From Haliclona indistincta (taxonomy: Eukaryota; Porifera; Demospongiae; Haplosclerida; Chalinidae): DNA of 64,000 nt. The stretch lies in contig OZ024784.1 of the NCBI GenBank assembly GCA_964017065.1, positions 15,605,152 to 15,669,151 on the forward strand. The letters run 5' to 3'. Each line of letters begins with the position of its first letter. The first letter of the stretch is position 1. The notes beneath the pieces were generated by a model that saw only the letters and a program-made list of their open reading frames with translations, was not told the origin of the DNA and made no database searches. The translations under genes and the position numbers were made by a program. Below are positions 25,901 through 41,100 of the stretch, one piece after another.

Positions 25901-28900
25901 ATCAGTGATCATGTCAACCGAAGGGAAAAAACACAAACAATGGAAGGTTTCCTAGGATATGTCCTTTCCTAGGATTGATGTGTGTGACTACATATGCTGT
26001 TACCTGTAGGTTTAGTGCTGAGCCTGGTGAGTCATGAGACTGCACTGGTAGCCTCTCAATAGTGTCCAATACTGCAATGAGCTTGCGCACTAGACACACT
26101 ATAGGAGCCATCTTCTTGCTGTTACTACAGGAGAAGCGATTATGTGTACAAGGAAGAGGAGCTGGTGACTCTAACCTGTTGTCACAGTCGCTTTCACCAA
26201 AGACACTTTGAAACAGAGCTAATCTGTCAGTTGCTTTATCACATGATACCACACCACAAGAGTACTGTGAAGTAAGTGGTTACATATAACATTATTTTAG
26301 CAAGCTTTTAGCTGTGTACCTGTCCAGTAAGGCAGTGTAGCAACACCTGGACCATATTGCTGGTGTGCACCTCGTACGCTGAAAGTGTCTTCTCCTCCAT
26401 TAGAAGGTCCGCCAGTGCTTGTAATGCAAACTGGAGCTCCTCGTTCCAAGTCATGCCAGATGATAACGGCTATGCAAGTTAAGAGATAGGAATAGTATTT
26501 TCAAATTCACATGCTCGAAATCGTTGCTTACCCACACTCACTCAACTGATCACTCATTCTCTCAACTTAGAAATGCACTCACCCTCTCGCTCACTCGTCT
26601 ACACTCACCAAATTCTCACTGTGAGACACACATGCATTATCGATACTCTCTAGTATTGCTGCCAGTTCAGATGCTACTCTCCTGGTGCCGTCACCACTGG
26701 ACATACAGTGACGCTGTTGTATCTCCTCTGCTAATGACCGAATCTAGTAAAAAGGGTAAAAGTTGACAAATTAAAGTGTTAAGAACAAACCTTTTCCTTA
26801 GTCAGTTCCGATTTGGGCTTGTACTTCTTACCACGGGAATCACTCCAAGCGAGATGAAACTGAGTACCTGAATGTGATAAATATAGGTTAGACGATGGAT
26901 TCGAGGTGTCTACGGGATTTAGATCACCGCGGAAACCAATGTTTTAGACGTCCCGAGCGCGTAGTGCGTGGGCATCTATTTCGGTTTCCAAGGTGAGCTA
27001 AATTTCGTAGGCACCGAGAATCTATCGTCTGAGGTGTTTAGACCATACCTGCGCTTAAGCAAACGAAGCGCTCGAGGTGGTAGAGAGCCCAGAGAAGTTC
27101 CCAGAGTCAAGTAACAGCCCGTTTTCGAATGATGGCAGTGTAAACTCGTGTGCGTTTTTCGACGACGCCATGTTGTTGTGGTTATTAACTTAACGTGGTT
27201 AATTAAAGGTGGTATAAGTGAAATCAGAGGTGGTATAAGTGAAATATACCACCTCTGGCTGACCAATCAAATTGCAGAATTACATTGAAGTATGGTCTAA
27301 GTCATATTAGACTATTTTTTCAAGAGGTGCAAAGCATGCGAGCAAAGTATGAGTCAGTAATACTGATTTTTGCAAGACAAGGGGAGCTAAAATAGTTCAA
27401 GTAGGGCCATAATAGTCATGCATACCTAGAGGAGAGTCGGCTGTGATGGGTATACGCACTCCGTGATTGTTCTCAAATATGACTCCTTGAGATGCCTCTC
27501 GTAACAGTGTAGCTTGCTATAGTATGAAGTACAGCATGATCGCTCACTATACTAACAATGTACTCACTTTAGTCCCATCTGAGTTGTGTATTGCTAGTTC
27601 TCCCTCGCGCGGGCTCACTAAGCTCCAGTTGCCCACTGCAAGGTTCAGAGAAGAGGGAGTGGAGAGGATTGGCTGAGGAGCAATGCCTCCCTTCACATGT
27701 CCACAACACTGCTGAACCTGGGAAAAGAAAAATGACACACTAGGTAATGTCTGTAAGCAAAAGACTAACTTTTTCAACAAACTCTCCTCTGGGCTCAAAA
27801 GGGTCAGGACCACTCTCAGCACTGCCGCTGGAGTACATGGTGGCTACTTTACCATCCATGAGATATCGGAACCAGCCATTACTGACAGCTGACAGCTCCA
27901 TGGCACAGTATTCATTCCACACTAGGAGGCATTCTGGGGAGCGCAAGAACAACCAGTCACGCCACTGGTATGGAACAAACTGCAAAACCTCAGTAGCATC
28001 TTCCAGAGGCTTCTCCTAGGAATGGAACATTAGCATAATACACAGACCACTACAACTCAACAAATATTTAATAATCATTTCACTTTTACAACTCAACAAA
28101 TATTATGGTGTAGTCAAAATCATCAGAACCTTCCATTTTGAATACAAATTAGACAAAAACACAAGTATTTGACCAAACCCTCCTACTACTTATCTTCACC
28201 TCTTTTTTCTCAGCCTTGCTAGCAGCAGGTCCATCACTGCTATCATCAGCTTCATCAGCTGGAGCAGCAGCTAGGTTAGCAATGTGCATGTACAGGCCTA
28301 GTCTAGTAAACTGTTCTCCAAACACATCCGGTAGCTTGCCGAGTAGTTCACTGAGTATTGTGAGAGCTACCAACTGACCCTCTGTATCATCCTGTGAAAA
28401 AGTGAATAGAAGTGATGTGAGAGTCTGTATAATGTTACCTCATTTTCAAGAGAGATGGCAAGCACTTCACTAATCTGAGCAGGGAATGATTCTCCCTCAC
28501 CACACACGTCAACCAACCACTCTGTTGTCATGTGACGTGACATTCGCTTCATCAGACGCAAACACTCCTTCCTAACACCAAAAAAATCATTTCTGAGTCT
28601 CCTTTCTCTCTCTCTCTTTACCTCAGTGCAGTAGCTAATGTGGAATGAAAGACCTCGGCTAGAACAGGAAACAATCTCTTGAGGTAGACAGGAGCCATTT
28701 CAGGGTCACCCTTGTCATCTTCTCCTTCCTCTTCTTCCTTATCTTCTTTTTTAGACTCGTCTGAGACATAAATAGAAGAGTCAAGTTATTAGCAGTACGC
28801 ATTGTCATGCTGTTTCCATGTTGAGCATGTGTTTGAAATATAGCACCTATTAGTGATTAAATCAGTGGATTAAATAATATGGTTTGAATGCTATGTGCTA

Positions 28901-31900
28901 GAACAGGAAAATTCTATTCCAGCATCATTAATTTTCTGCTCATAACACTATGGTGTCACTTGTGAATATTGCAGCTCAGCATTGATGTGTAAACACGTGG
29001 TAATGAACATCAATTTTGACTCAATAATTAGCATCGTGTTGCATAGGTTCGTGCTACACGGTTTCTGTGAGCTCTATCTTCGTGGTAATAATTATGTACA
29101 TGACCAGTAGTGACCTGAATAGCAATATTGTGAAAAGGCTTTACAACACAAACCATTCTTGGTGATCTGATCTTGGCTGATCTGGTTGGCAGTGTCGCTC
29201 CTTGCTGCCTCATCTTTGCTACCTTCATCTCCAGTCTTCTTCTTTCCTCCTCCTTCAGTTGCTTTGCTACTGCTGTCTGGCTTCTTCTCAGAGGAGGATT
29301 CCAAAGCTGCTAATAAAGCAGCTGTAGCAGAGCGTCCAGATCCTCCTGTCCCTTCACCTGACTCGGTGTCAGAGGAAAGAGACTCTGCTGAGTCCGAGTA
29401 GTCTCTCAACATGTACTGAGCTGAAAGAAGCAAAGAGAGCAATAGTGTGTGCCTTCAAGTAAAAATAATAAACACATCTAATTCTCTCTCTCCCTTCCAC
29501 CTCTCTCTTTCTGATTGTTCTCTAGGGCTCCTTCTCTCTCCTCTCAGTTTCATCGTGGTATAAACAATGCCCAAGGGTGTTGCAGTATAATCAAAAACAT
29601 GATGGTTTCACTCGTGATATGCTCATCTACTGATGTGTGATATTTGTGATGTACCAGGGTTCTCTAGTATCTCGATGCATTGTTTGTGCCACTCGTCCCC
29701 ACGCTCCTGTGCCTTGTCCAATGGAGTATGACCGTCTTCATCTCTGAGCTCAGGATCTGCTCCATACTGCAGTAATAGCTGAACAAAAAAAGGAAATAAG
29801 ATGTGAGTGTGGCTTCAAGTGTGTTTTCCTACCTTGACAATGTTTGGTCGGCCAAAGCAAGCAGCATAGTGTAGAGAGGATGATTTAAGGCCTCTATTGA
29901 CATCAGCACTATGCTCCAACAGGTAATCCACCTGAACAAGATATAAGAGATAGACAAAGCATGATCATCATCATATTTACCATTTCATATGTACCAAAAG
30001 CAGCAGCCCAGTTCAACAATGTCTGACCAACATCGTCCATGAAGTTGATGTCAAACCCTACAAATACACACATTCACACTGATACACACACACACACACA
30101 CACATCACTCACCTCCTTCCATTGCTTCAAAGAACTCATCATTGTTTCCTGATCGTATAGCTTCTATCACATGTCTATGAGATCGATCACCAAGGAAGTT
30201 CTCCATTCTGCGTGAAACTAGTGGTTGTATAGCCTTGGGTAGTGCTTTCCTGCCCTCCAGCATGAGTACTAGCAGTAGCTCTACTAGTCTCATCACATCC
30301 AGTGCACATCTACAATACAATAACGATAATCTAAGCTTCATTTAACCATTCAAGATACACAGAGGCTGCCCGCTCTCTGATTATACGTATTCTACTCGAA
30401 GAGTATGTTTAGACGTGAGCTACTCTTTTGCTCTCCAAATGAGAAGACCTGACTAGATAAGGATACAGATACAGTGTAGCTTACCTCTCATCTCCTTTCA
30501 GAGCATGTTCAATAGCTATGGGTAGTTCTGAGCGCAGCAATGTCTAAAGAAATATACAATCACAAAAATTATTGTTGAAATTTTTGCCTAAAATTTTGTA
30601 ATCCAACAATGAAAAATTCCACACCAATCTAGTGCATTGCTCACGTGTGTAGCAGTAGTGGATCCTCTACATAATGTTGACAGTAGATTGACAATGGTAG
30701 TGACTGAATGGGTAGAAGTGGCTTGGGCAGCTCCAGGTGCCACACCCACCTGTCCAGCTGCCTTTAGGAGATTGATGAGCTCCTTCATGAGCCCTTGATC
30801 AGCAAGAGGAGCCGGGTCGTGACCTCGCCTCACAAACCTGTCAGCTAGGGTCATGAAACACTTCATAGCAGGATCTGATATCTAAAGGATTGCAATGTGT
30901 TATGCAAAAAATTATCTAATTGTCTAGTATTGTCTACTGTTAAACCCGCTGGTAGTATATTTCAAGAATATAACGTAAAATGTAAACATGGAAAATTCGT
31001 GTTTTTGTTACAATGACAACATTTTCATGGGTAAAAAAATTTGTTGCTCCAATGTAAAATGTATGCAATAATTTTGTGCTTTGAGGGCACCCATGAAAAA
31101 CACGAAGTTTTCTACGTTTATGGTACTTTCTGAGATAAAAAAGCTGCTAATGTGAATTATATCTCCGGTTATTTGCTGGGTTTTTTTCATACTCACATGA
31201 GGGTCAGTGTGTTGGAGGAGTAAAGAGAGTGAAGCTACACAGCTGTCTAGTTGAGGATCCTTGGGCTCAACCCTGGACATGAGCCTACTAATGATGGTCA
31301 TGCAGGAATTGAGAGTGTCCTTGTAGATGTGTTCACCGTGGTTGACAATGAGAGTCATTATAGCTGGCAGCGCTCCAACTTCATAGACTTTCTCTGACTC
31401 ACGAGCACAGGCTAATTCTATCACCTGGAGTGGGGAAATTATGAGCAGTATGTCATAGTATGTTAGAGTCCCATACTACAGAGCTCAATACCAGGAATTG
31501 AGCAGACCAGTGATGACGCACAATGCACTCATATACAGTATGGTGAGTTTACAATATGCTAGTGAGTAAATACACAAACACAGGAATAAGCAGAGGCAGT
31601 GTGACGTCCACATGCTCTAATTATAATTCCTTCCCTGGTGGTTATACAAATGTATCACAAATGTTATGTGCAAAGATTACGTAGCTAGCCCCAACCCGGG
31701 AAGTAGTGACGCAGGCAGACTAATTTTTAAACTAAGAGCTGCACGGATAAATTTTTATCCAACAACATGTAAAACCTTGCTATCGTAAAAACCTTGCTAT
31801 CTATCGTTTCTCAGTGTCTAGTATGTCTTGTATGTGTGTTAGTCTGTGAGCAGACGTGCATGAATGCTGTGTTTATATGTGGACCAGATGTTGTATGCCC

Positions 31901-32557
31901 ACACAATGCATCACACTTCTCTTTGAACACCTTGCATGTGATAATGAGCAGTGATAAACTACTAACAAACCTGTTATCTTATACCTTCACCTAAAGCACT
32001 AACTATCTCTCACCTCTTCCACATGCAAGTTGTAGACACACACACACACCCACTGTCATTCTCTCCTTACTCTCACCTTCACACACTGCTCGGCAACATC
32101 CTTGCTGGACCGTGTGCTCAAATCAGCGGACTCTACTCTCCTCACAAGTGCTCTTAGTGCTCCGTCTACTGAAGTGATGCGTCTAGTGCAGTCCACACTG
32201 ACATCAAGATAGTAGGTGAGAGCTCTAGCCGTGACTTCGAGCACATTGTCAGGAGCGGTCATGTCCATCACTATCTTACACAGAGCAGGAATGAATGCAC
32301 GAGGAGGATAACTGGAGAAATACACATGTTCAACAAGTAACTCCCACATCACTACATGGTGTCTTAATTATTTCCCATCTAATCTACTTTCAGTAAGAAA
32401 CCACTGGACTGCTCTCTTACCTATCAAAGCACTTGTCCACATTGTCAGACATGAGCAATGACATGCAAAGCTGTTCCAGTGCCATGCTCTGTATGTCCCA
32501 TTCTGTCCCATGGCTGACTGACAGCCATTCTAGAAGAGTCTCTGGGTCAAGATCCAT
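16474..32557 (-). CDS. HECTD1: E3 ubiquitin-protein ligase HECTD1, many exons over about 16 kb
   Basis: The start at 32557 reads [20 protein letters not shown], then [17 protein letters not shown] and the armadillo-like N-terminal region ([20 protein letters not shown] near 32.2 kb; 31.0-31.4 and 30.6-30.9 kb exons). Ankyrin repeats are at about 29.66-30.1 kb ([31 protein letters not shown]). Then come Ser/Lys-rich linkers (29.1-29.4 kb), GSNGW-type blocks around 27.6-28.0 kb ([40 protein letters not shown]), the SAD1/UNC-like discoidin fold (24.7-25.4 kb), the MIB/HERC2 domain (24.25-24.64 kb, [20 protein letters not shown]), and [10 protein letters not shown] near 24.1 kb. The HECT domain runs from about 20.0 kb to the end ([20 protein letters not shown], then [19 protein letters not shown]). 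The catalytic Cys codon is 16672-16674 in [20 protein letters not shown]. The gene looks complete and conserved. In mouse HECTD1 acts in neural-tube and placental development through ubiquitination of signalling and adhesion proteins. Confidence 0.95.
18725..19200 (-). other. HECTD1: Acidic low-complexity insert inside the HECT N-lobe of HECTD1
   Basis: Between [10 protein letters not shown] and [21 protein letters not shown] the coding exon holds a Glu/Lys/Gln/Asp-rich stretch (for example [14 protein letters not shown] and [19 protein letters not shown]). The human protein also has a loop here, so the position is conserved. The composition is extreme. It is likely a disordered surface loop. 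Confidence 0.7.
19946..20013. repeat. (GA)n/(CT)n microsatellite at a HECTD1 splice acceptor
   Basis: An almost pure GA run of about 65 bp (CT on the transcribed strand) is followed directly by CCAG and the coding sequence ATACTTGGCTGGGCATAC. It therefore forms the polypyrimidine tract of this acceptor. Confidence 0.9.
20466..20812. mobile_element. Non-autonomous terminal-inverted-repeat element (MITE-like), about 340 bp
   Basis: The left end AGGAGTATAAGAAGAGTG followed by TTCAACGTAGCATA is mirrored at the right end by TATGCTACGTTCGACACTCT and TCTTATTATATACTC. That gives imperfect inverted repeats of about 45 bp. TTA occurs just outside both arms and could be a 3-bp target duplication, as in PIF/Harbinger elements. 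The inside has no coding capacity. It sits in the long HECTD1 intron. Confidence 0.7.
21552..22155. repeat. Minisatellite, basic unit about 38 bp, about 15 copies
   Basis: Units start CATCAAGTGTAATAGAGTC and continue with TACCTATACTGTAAGCATG. Variants carry an extra GCATG or the longer form with TGTC inserted and TATAACTAG in place of TGTAAG. It lies in a HECTD1 intron just below the 22.18-22.32 kb exon. Confidence 0.92.
22818..22919. repeat. (TG)n microsatellite
   Basis: About 100 bp of nearly pure TG with a few GAG interruptions, in a HECTD1 intron. Confidence 0.95.
26886..27034. mobile_element. Imperfect palindrome of about 150 bp in a HECTD1 intron
   Basis: The left arm TTAGACGATGGATTCGAGGT...TTTAGATCACC...GGAAACC is the inverse of the right arm GGTTTCC...GGTGAGCTAAA...CCGAGAATCTATCGTCT. 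The arms are about 48 bp and separated by about 45 bp. It looks like a fold-back element. No protein is encoded. Confidence 0.6.
27203..27256. repeat. Short tandem and inverted repeat GGTGGTATAAGTGAAAT
   Basis: The 17-mer GGTGGTATAAGTGAAAT occurs twice and is followed at once by TATACCACC, its partial inverse. The origin is unknown. It lies in the same HECTD1 intron as the 26.9-kb palindrome. Confidence 0.7.
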
Positions 32558-33012
32558 GACTGACCCTCAACCACCTACTCCCTCTGAGTCTTGATGCTCA
32601 GAGCTACTCTTCAGACAGTCTGAGTGCTACAGTGAGAAAATACAGACCTTCACTGATAAGCTGATTGCGCTGTGGTTTAAGACAAACACGACCAAGTACA
32701 TCTGGACGTAGTATTTCACATGTTCCCGCCACGTTCTCACCAGTCAGACGGGCTGGCGACAGTCTAAACCAGCTCAAGGTCTTTTCCTGACACCCCTTAA
32801 AGCTGGTATTAAACAAAGCCGTCACTAGCAGTAGATATTCGCATGTAGAAGAGGACAAAGACGACCAACCACAGCAGTATCCTGGGGGTTTCCTTTCGCT
32901 GACCAGGTCAGCATATGGGTGTGGTGCAGTGGTAGATCTAAATGGGCGTGTCAGTGACTCAGCATGTGCCGTAATTTCTAATAACCACAAGTACAGAAAA
33001 TTAAAATCCAAC
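32558..33012. promoter_or_regulatory. Candidate shared promoter region, HECTD1 / kinesin light chain
   Basis: The divergent starts at 32557 (-) and 33013 (+) are 455 bp apart. No gene was recognised between them; the reverse-strand frame at 32604-33014 has no protein features. Parts of both 5' UTRs must lie here. Confidence 0.45.
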
Positions 33013-35278
<2,266 letters not shown>

Positions 35279-35296
<18 letters not shown>

Positions 35297-35424
35297 GAAA
35301 CCACAGCAACTTCATACCATACTTATAGCTCTAAGGATCAATGAGAAACCACAGCAACTTCATACCATACTTATAGCTCTAAGGATCAATGAGAAACCAC
35401 AGCAAATTCATATCATTATGCTCA
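35279..35424. repeat. 48-bp tandem repeat, three copies, at the KLC 3' splice acceptor and terminal exon
   Basis: The unit begins CTCTAAGGATCAATGAGAAA and ends with CATACTTATAG. Copies start at 35281, 35329 and 35377. The first is preceded by TTACAG and the others by TTATAG, so each copy carries an acceptor-like AG plus the short terminal coding segment and its TGA. In the read-through frame the period is exactly 16 codons. Confidence 0.9.
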
Positions 35425-35707
35425 ACAACAGAACAGTGTATTTATACCATTCATACTCTCATTTCCACAGTGGTGTGTATGCACACCAACAGCATTATTG
35501 TATTGAGACCAACAACGTAACCAACTGCGTAACCTCAAGATAGTACGATGATGACAAGTATTGTGAAGTGATATAATAAGATCATAGCTGAAATCTGTAC
35601 AGATATAATAAAAATTATGGTTTTACTATGCTTGATAGAGAGAATTACACTTTTGTCACATTTTGATAAATATATCATTGAAAAGGGGATGTGCTCTGGG
35701 ATATAGG
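35297..35707. other. Intergenic region between the convergent KLC and BTBD9 3' ends
   Basis: It includes the remaining copies of the 48-bp repeat and AT-rich 3' UTR-like sequence with several AATAAA-like hexamers around 35.57-35.61 kb. No gene was recognised. Confidence 0.5.
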
Positions 35708-37930
35708 TCACACGAGGGAATGTTTTAGTACTCCTAAATTAGCAGCTGGACACTCAAAGTGAACGCAGTGAAACACCTGATTGTGATAATGATGATAAAG
35801 ATACTATGATACTCGCTGGCTTACCTCATTGGCGGTATTGTTGGTGCCTACAATCTTCACAAAAGCGACAGCAACTTGGTCAAACTGGATCACCTGCCAT
35901 GACCTGGAAAGTACAAGTATAGCTTCAAAGGTCTACCTACATACTTGCACACTAACCTGCAAGCCTCTTTGGTCTTGTCTGCTACACATGTCCACTTCTT
36001 TTGATCAGTAGATACCTCAATATAGTAACTATAAGCTCTGTCATCACAATCCCACAGTAGTAGCCTATACGTACAGAAATGGTAAAATACTTCATTACTC
36101 AATACTTGCCTCATAGAGGATATGATATAAGGTTGAGATAGTTGAACGACTATACATCCAGAGCCCAGCTGATGGCAAGTATAACCAGAGTCCCAGTCAT
36201 AGTCTCTGGTGTTACCATTGAGCAGTGCATTGCGACTCCTACTAACACCTTCCAGTACTGTAGCACTGTATGAGATACTAGCAACATTCTCTGTTGGAAC
36301 TGAAGGAGAAGTTCACTAACTCGCACACTGTACACACTGTACACACAGTCTCACCTATCAATTCCTCACTGCTCAGGTTAAATGGTCTACAAGTATAGAG
36401 ACAAGCAAAGCTGACCAAATGGAAACTCTTGTTCATTGAGTTGTACGTACCAACAATACGAATGTACCTAGTGAGAAATATCACAACAGTGAACTGTAAG
36501 ATCAGACACAAAGACTCACCTTACGACCCGGTCTTTAAAGAACAGCTCCTGCCATGAACGGCAGAGGTGCTGGTTACGATCCACTACAGTCACCCATACT
36601 TCATTATCCAGTGACACTTGAATGTAATACGAGTATGACCGGTTATCACGATCCCAGAGCAGCATTCTGATGCAGTTGATGATGTAGGGATGACTCAGCT
36701 TAACAGTGATTCCTTGACTAGCATCTTTTGTGATAATGTGACTAGCATAGCCATGATCACCAGAATAATTGTCCGTATCTCCATTGATTAATACACTTTG
36801 ATTCTCTGACACACATGCATCTCTATGTGGAGTAGCTACATTCTCCTCATTGACTGTGAAAGGAGAATAATTATAAACCTGATAAAATCCTGACTAATTG
36901 TGTAACAACATACTCTGCAGTCCGCGCTGTCTCACTGCTAACAGGCCTTCTTGTCTGTGAGTAATTGCGATGGCATCCAGAATGTCACTATCATCAAACA
37001 GCTTGCTCTCTCTCACTTCAAACAGGAGACTGTCCATGGGTATCAGAGACAGCCTGACTACCATCAGCAGGTCCTTGGCATCTCCTGGAGAGATCTCATT
37101 GGCTTCCATCCACTGCTGCACTCCATTAAACACATCCATCTCTGGGGCAAAGAAGGAGTCACATGACAAGAGGTCAACCAATGCCTGCTTGTTGAGAGAA
37201 CAGAATCCATCTGACTTCATCACCTGTGAGAACAGTAGTATAATACAGTTGACAGACAAATATGGAGCAATACCTGAGAGGCATTCATGTCAACGAATGA
37301 GGTGCATGCCTGACTGAGCTCCTTCAGTTGGTAAAATAAAGCCACATTAAATATATGACAGACATTAGCTACAGAGAGTGTGGCCTTGAGAAACGACATG
37401 ATGGCATGTTGGAGTGTACAAAAATCGTACTTGTTAGCCAGACCAAGAAGATCTAGGGTAACCTGGATGAAGAGAGATAATGACTAAAGCATAGTAGTGA
37501 CAAAAAGCACACCTACCTGTTCTGACAAGTCCCCAAGGCACACCCTTCCAGAATACACATATTCAAGAAGAGCCTTGAATGATTCGGGTGTGGCATCAGC
37601 GATAGGTATCTCAGCCCCTGTGTGTGCTTCTCTCATTTGCCCAAACAACAGAACCTTAAAATATGAACAACGAGCAGCCAATATGACTCTGTGAGCTTGC
37701 AGCCTGACACCATCAACAACGAATGTGACATCAGCATGGTCTCCTGACTTTAGCAGGTCGAAGAGGTCGCCTGAGACATGGTCAAAGTGTTCAACCTCTC
37801 CTAGCGCATCAAAGTTGATACCAATAGTAGAGTCACGTATAGATGAGCGGCAGAAATCCCTCCCGTCGCACACACCAAGAGAGAAACCACTCATGGCAAC
37901 CGGTCGAAGGCCTGAGGCTCTTCGTTCCAT
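35708..37930 (-). CDS. BTBD9: BTB/POZ domain-containing protein 9
   Basis: Exon 1 (start 37930; a second Met at 37894 is possible) encodes a BTB domain: HADVTFVVDGVRLQAHRVIL, AARCSYFKVLLFGQMREAH, and ALLEYVYSGRVCL. The BACK domain follows (36.9-37.4 kb, EMDVFNGVQQWMEANEISP). Two discoidin-type (F5/8-C-like) domains come next: YIINCIRMLLWDRDNRSYSY at 36.5-36.8 kb, and LLLWDCDDRAYSYYIEVS with VKIVGTNNTANE at 35.8-36.1 kb. The protein ends VFHCVHFECPAANLGVLKHS with stop codon 35708-35710. All domains and their order match BTBD9, thought to be a CUL3 adaptor linked to iron and sleep phenotypes in flies and mice. The long Ser-rich tail of the human protein is absent. Confidence 0.94.
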
Positions 37931-38112
37931 AAAATATCTTAATTTAGCGTAAGTTTACAAAAATATGAAATACAGTGTTGTCATGGTTATCATACAAACT
38001 AGCTAGCACCCGAGGCGCTACAAGTTACAACTCGGACATGTCGGAGTACAGCTGATTGCTTATGCATCGCGCTCTATGAATTTCTCGCGGGAGTGCGATC
38101 ACTTTTTCTGCC
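37931..38112. promoter_or_regulatory. Candidate bidirectional promoter, BTBD9 / PCNX4
   Basis: Only 182 bp separate the divergent start codons. The part from 38,000 to 38,100 is more GC-rich than its surroundings and has CG dinucleotides (CCCGAGGCGC, TCGCGGGAGT). No TATA box stands out. Confidence 0.45.
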
Positions 38113-41100
38113 ATGCCTACTGAGACCCTCCCTCCTCTGCTCAATGGGTACAAGTATGGGTTGGCTGCCAGGAGAGCTCTTCAGACTTTCACAGGTGGTC
38201 TCAAACTGCAGAAGGTACCATGCTACCTACACATCATCCAAGTGATCTCGTGGTTTCTACCGCTGCTCATCTCGACACCATTTCATGGAGTAGTGTTTGT
38301 ATGGAACAGTCCTTATTACCTAGGCATAGCATATGGAGTACTGTCTTCAGTAGTTGTATTTCTGCTCAATGTAATCGTGTGGTGGGTATTGCGTAAAAAT
38401 AAAGACGAGATAGATACCGGAGATGAAGAAGAAGAGGAAGAGATCATATCATCTTGTTGGAGTATACAGACAGTGAAGTTCTTGTTCCACCAAAGCAGAC
38501 CTATCATAGCAATACCGTTTCATGGCTTGTTCTCTGGACTACTCTGCTATGCTGCATTTCTCCTCCTCAATCCGTTCACTCTGCGCTCTATTTTACCCAT
38601 TCCAGCAGTAGTGGTAGTGTTCATATTGGGCTGGGTGTCAGTCTGCTCTGCTCACTACTCTCTCCTCCTCCATCTTCCTCATGAAGTAGCCATACACAGA
38701 CCTCCACACAGAGATCGTCTTCTGCTGAGATACATCAGTAGACCATTTCATATCATACTAATAGCAGCTCTGTTTGTACCATTCAGGTATGATGAGTTGC
38801 TATTGTATATTAACCATTAGTCCTCTGCTCCACAGCATACAAGTGTCCTCTCCTATACTATATGTGCTGTACAGTGTGTTGTGCTTGCTAACACTAGTGT
38901 GGAGTGTGGGTGTAGCTCCACCTATAGATGCACTGCTCTCGTATCTTATGGAGCAGACCCTGGTTCATCTTCTCGGAGGCTCTCCAATGGCCTCAGAGAC
39001 AAGGTATGTCCAAGTATAGTCCCTCCTGCAGCAACTTTGTTCATAACTTCTTCTACAGATTATGTTTTATGTTTGTGCTCTCATCAATTTCCACTATCAT
39101 TGTTGCTGTGATAGCTAGTCGTCCGATAGCAGTCATTCTGGCGGCAGTATTTGGTCTCTTACTCAGTCATGACATACCACTGATGTTGCTAACAGTAGCA
39201 GCTGTACTGTACAAACTCTTACCAAGTAGACTAATGAGCAGTAAACTCACTCTAACTCATCCATTGTCCTTCAGCTCGCTGACAATGATGACACTAATGT
39301 CTGCCTCTACTAGGACTATGCTGGTGATACGGGTTGTATTATTGCTGGCTAAAGTAGTGGCAATGCTAGCAGCTAGTGTGGTGATAGTCTACTACACATT
39401 CCAATACACTGGAGATATTGAGCTACTGTTGATCAATGTATTTGCTGGAGTGCTGGTTACAGCATATTGTATCATACTTGTGCTAGATTCAATGCAGCCG
39501 CTATACTGCTGTGCTGGACTGCTGCGTGGACCCATACATCCAAGGCATTCCACTTCAGTAGACAAGTTCACTGCTCACAGACAGTGCTTGACATGGTCAA
39601 CATTACCACGAAGAGCAGCAGTTACAATTAGTAAGACTTAGCAATACCTGTTGATCAAAATGTTTGTACAGTTCTTCCATTGTTTATGGTCACCTTCGCT
39701 GGTCTGTCTCTGGAGACATCAGCAACTACTGGATTGAATCCAGTATGGTTTGCTATTACCAGTACACGGATGCTCAGAAAGGTGAGGTGATGAGTGCCTC
39801 ATTATGGTAGCTATGGCTTTGTGTCTAGATATGGCAGTCTACTAACGATGCCTTGCTTGAGCTGGTATTGGTAGCAGTATTGACACTACTAGTGCCTCCT
39901 GACAGCTCATGGGTTGCACTTGGTCTGGGCACACAGGCTCTCATTGTGGGTCTGTGTGTTACCACTCTTACCAATGCTTGGAACAGACTGCACTTTCTTC
40001 TTTTGTTATTCTACAATTACATTGCTGTACCAGACTTGAGAACCAGGAAAAATATAGCAACACTTGCCTTGGTTTTTCTCCTTCTTCCCATCTCTCTCAT
40101 GAGCATTGCTGTAACATCAGTACTATCATCACCTCTCTTTCCAATTTTTACTCTTCCTATTCTTCTCCCTTCATTCCCTCGCATGAGGGCATTCTGGCCT
40201 CGTCTTGTGCATACCTCAGCAGTCACTGAACCCAACGAAGCTGTATTCTACCAACAAATGGAAAAAGAAGTTGTTAAAGCAATCTTTCAAAGCTTGTCTT
40301 CAGGTGTCATGAGACACTTTCATGCAGGAACTTACCTACTGGTCAGATTCCAAGATCGACTAATGTTTGTGAGTATCTCAGAGGAGGGGTATGGCTATGT
40401 CACAATGCAAGTGAAGGGCTTAGAGCTACAAGAAACATCTTGTCACACTACTGAAGCTAGCAGAGTGGATGAGATGATTGAGGCTTGTCACTCGACACAG
40501 CGTAAATCATGTGACTACTGGTTCAATACCTACCCAGTGAACAGTGCATTACACATTGTAGACTCTCAAGTGATACATACATACTCGGACGCTCGTAACA
40601 CATTGACAGGTATTATTGACCAGCACGAATACCTGAGCAGATTCTCAGCTAATCTTATGAAGACACTAACATGGACCATTTTACATCACTTAGTCAAGGA
40701 ATTGCAGACAAGCAAAGACTCTGTAGTTGAAAGGGCTAGTTCAAACCAACGTACTAGTGAACATGTGAACAGCATTCAGGGCCAGCATTCTGTGGAATCG
40801 ATACCTGTTCATGAGTCGATGCAAGAGGAGGAGGATACATTTTCATGGAGTCATTCTGTGACTAGTCTGGAGGAGATTCCATCAAAAGTACAGACTGTCT
40901 CAGCCAATAAGCCCACTACTAGTAGAATAGCTGCTCACCGTATGATCCATCACTCAAGTTCTTTCTCTATCCCAACTGATACAATTCCATCCACAGTTGC
41001 TCCCTCACAAATCACTCTTCAGCAAGTGACTTCAGCCTCTTCAGGAATTCGTACCAATAAAGTGACTCCAATCCATGTCTCTTCCTCCTCATCAGTGCTT

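Noticed and set aside
27055..27172. Minus-strand ATG frame ([18 protein letters not shown]) as a separate gene or HECTD1 exon
   Set aside because: It stops after about 38 codons, and HECTD1 coding passes from the 27.43-kb exon ([10 protein letters not shown]) directly to the 26.87-kb exon ([18 protein letters not shown]). Kept only as a possible part of a repeat.
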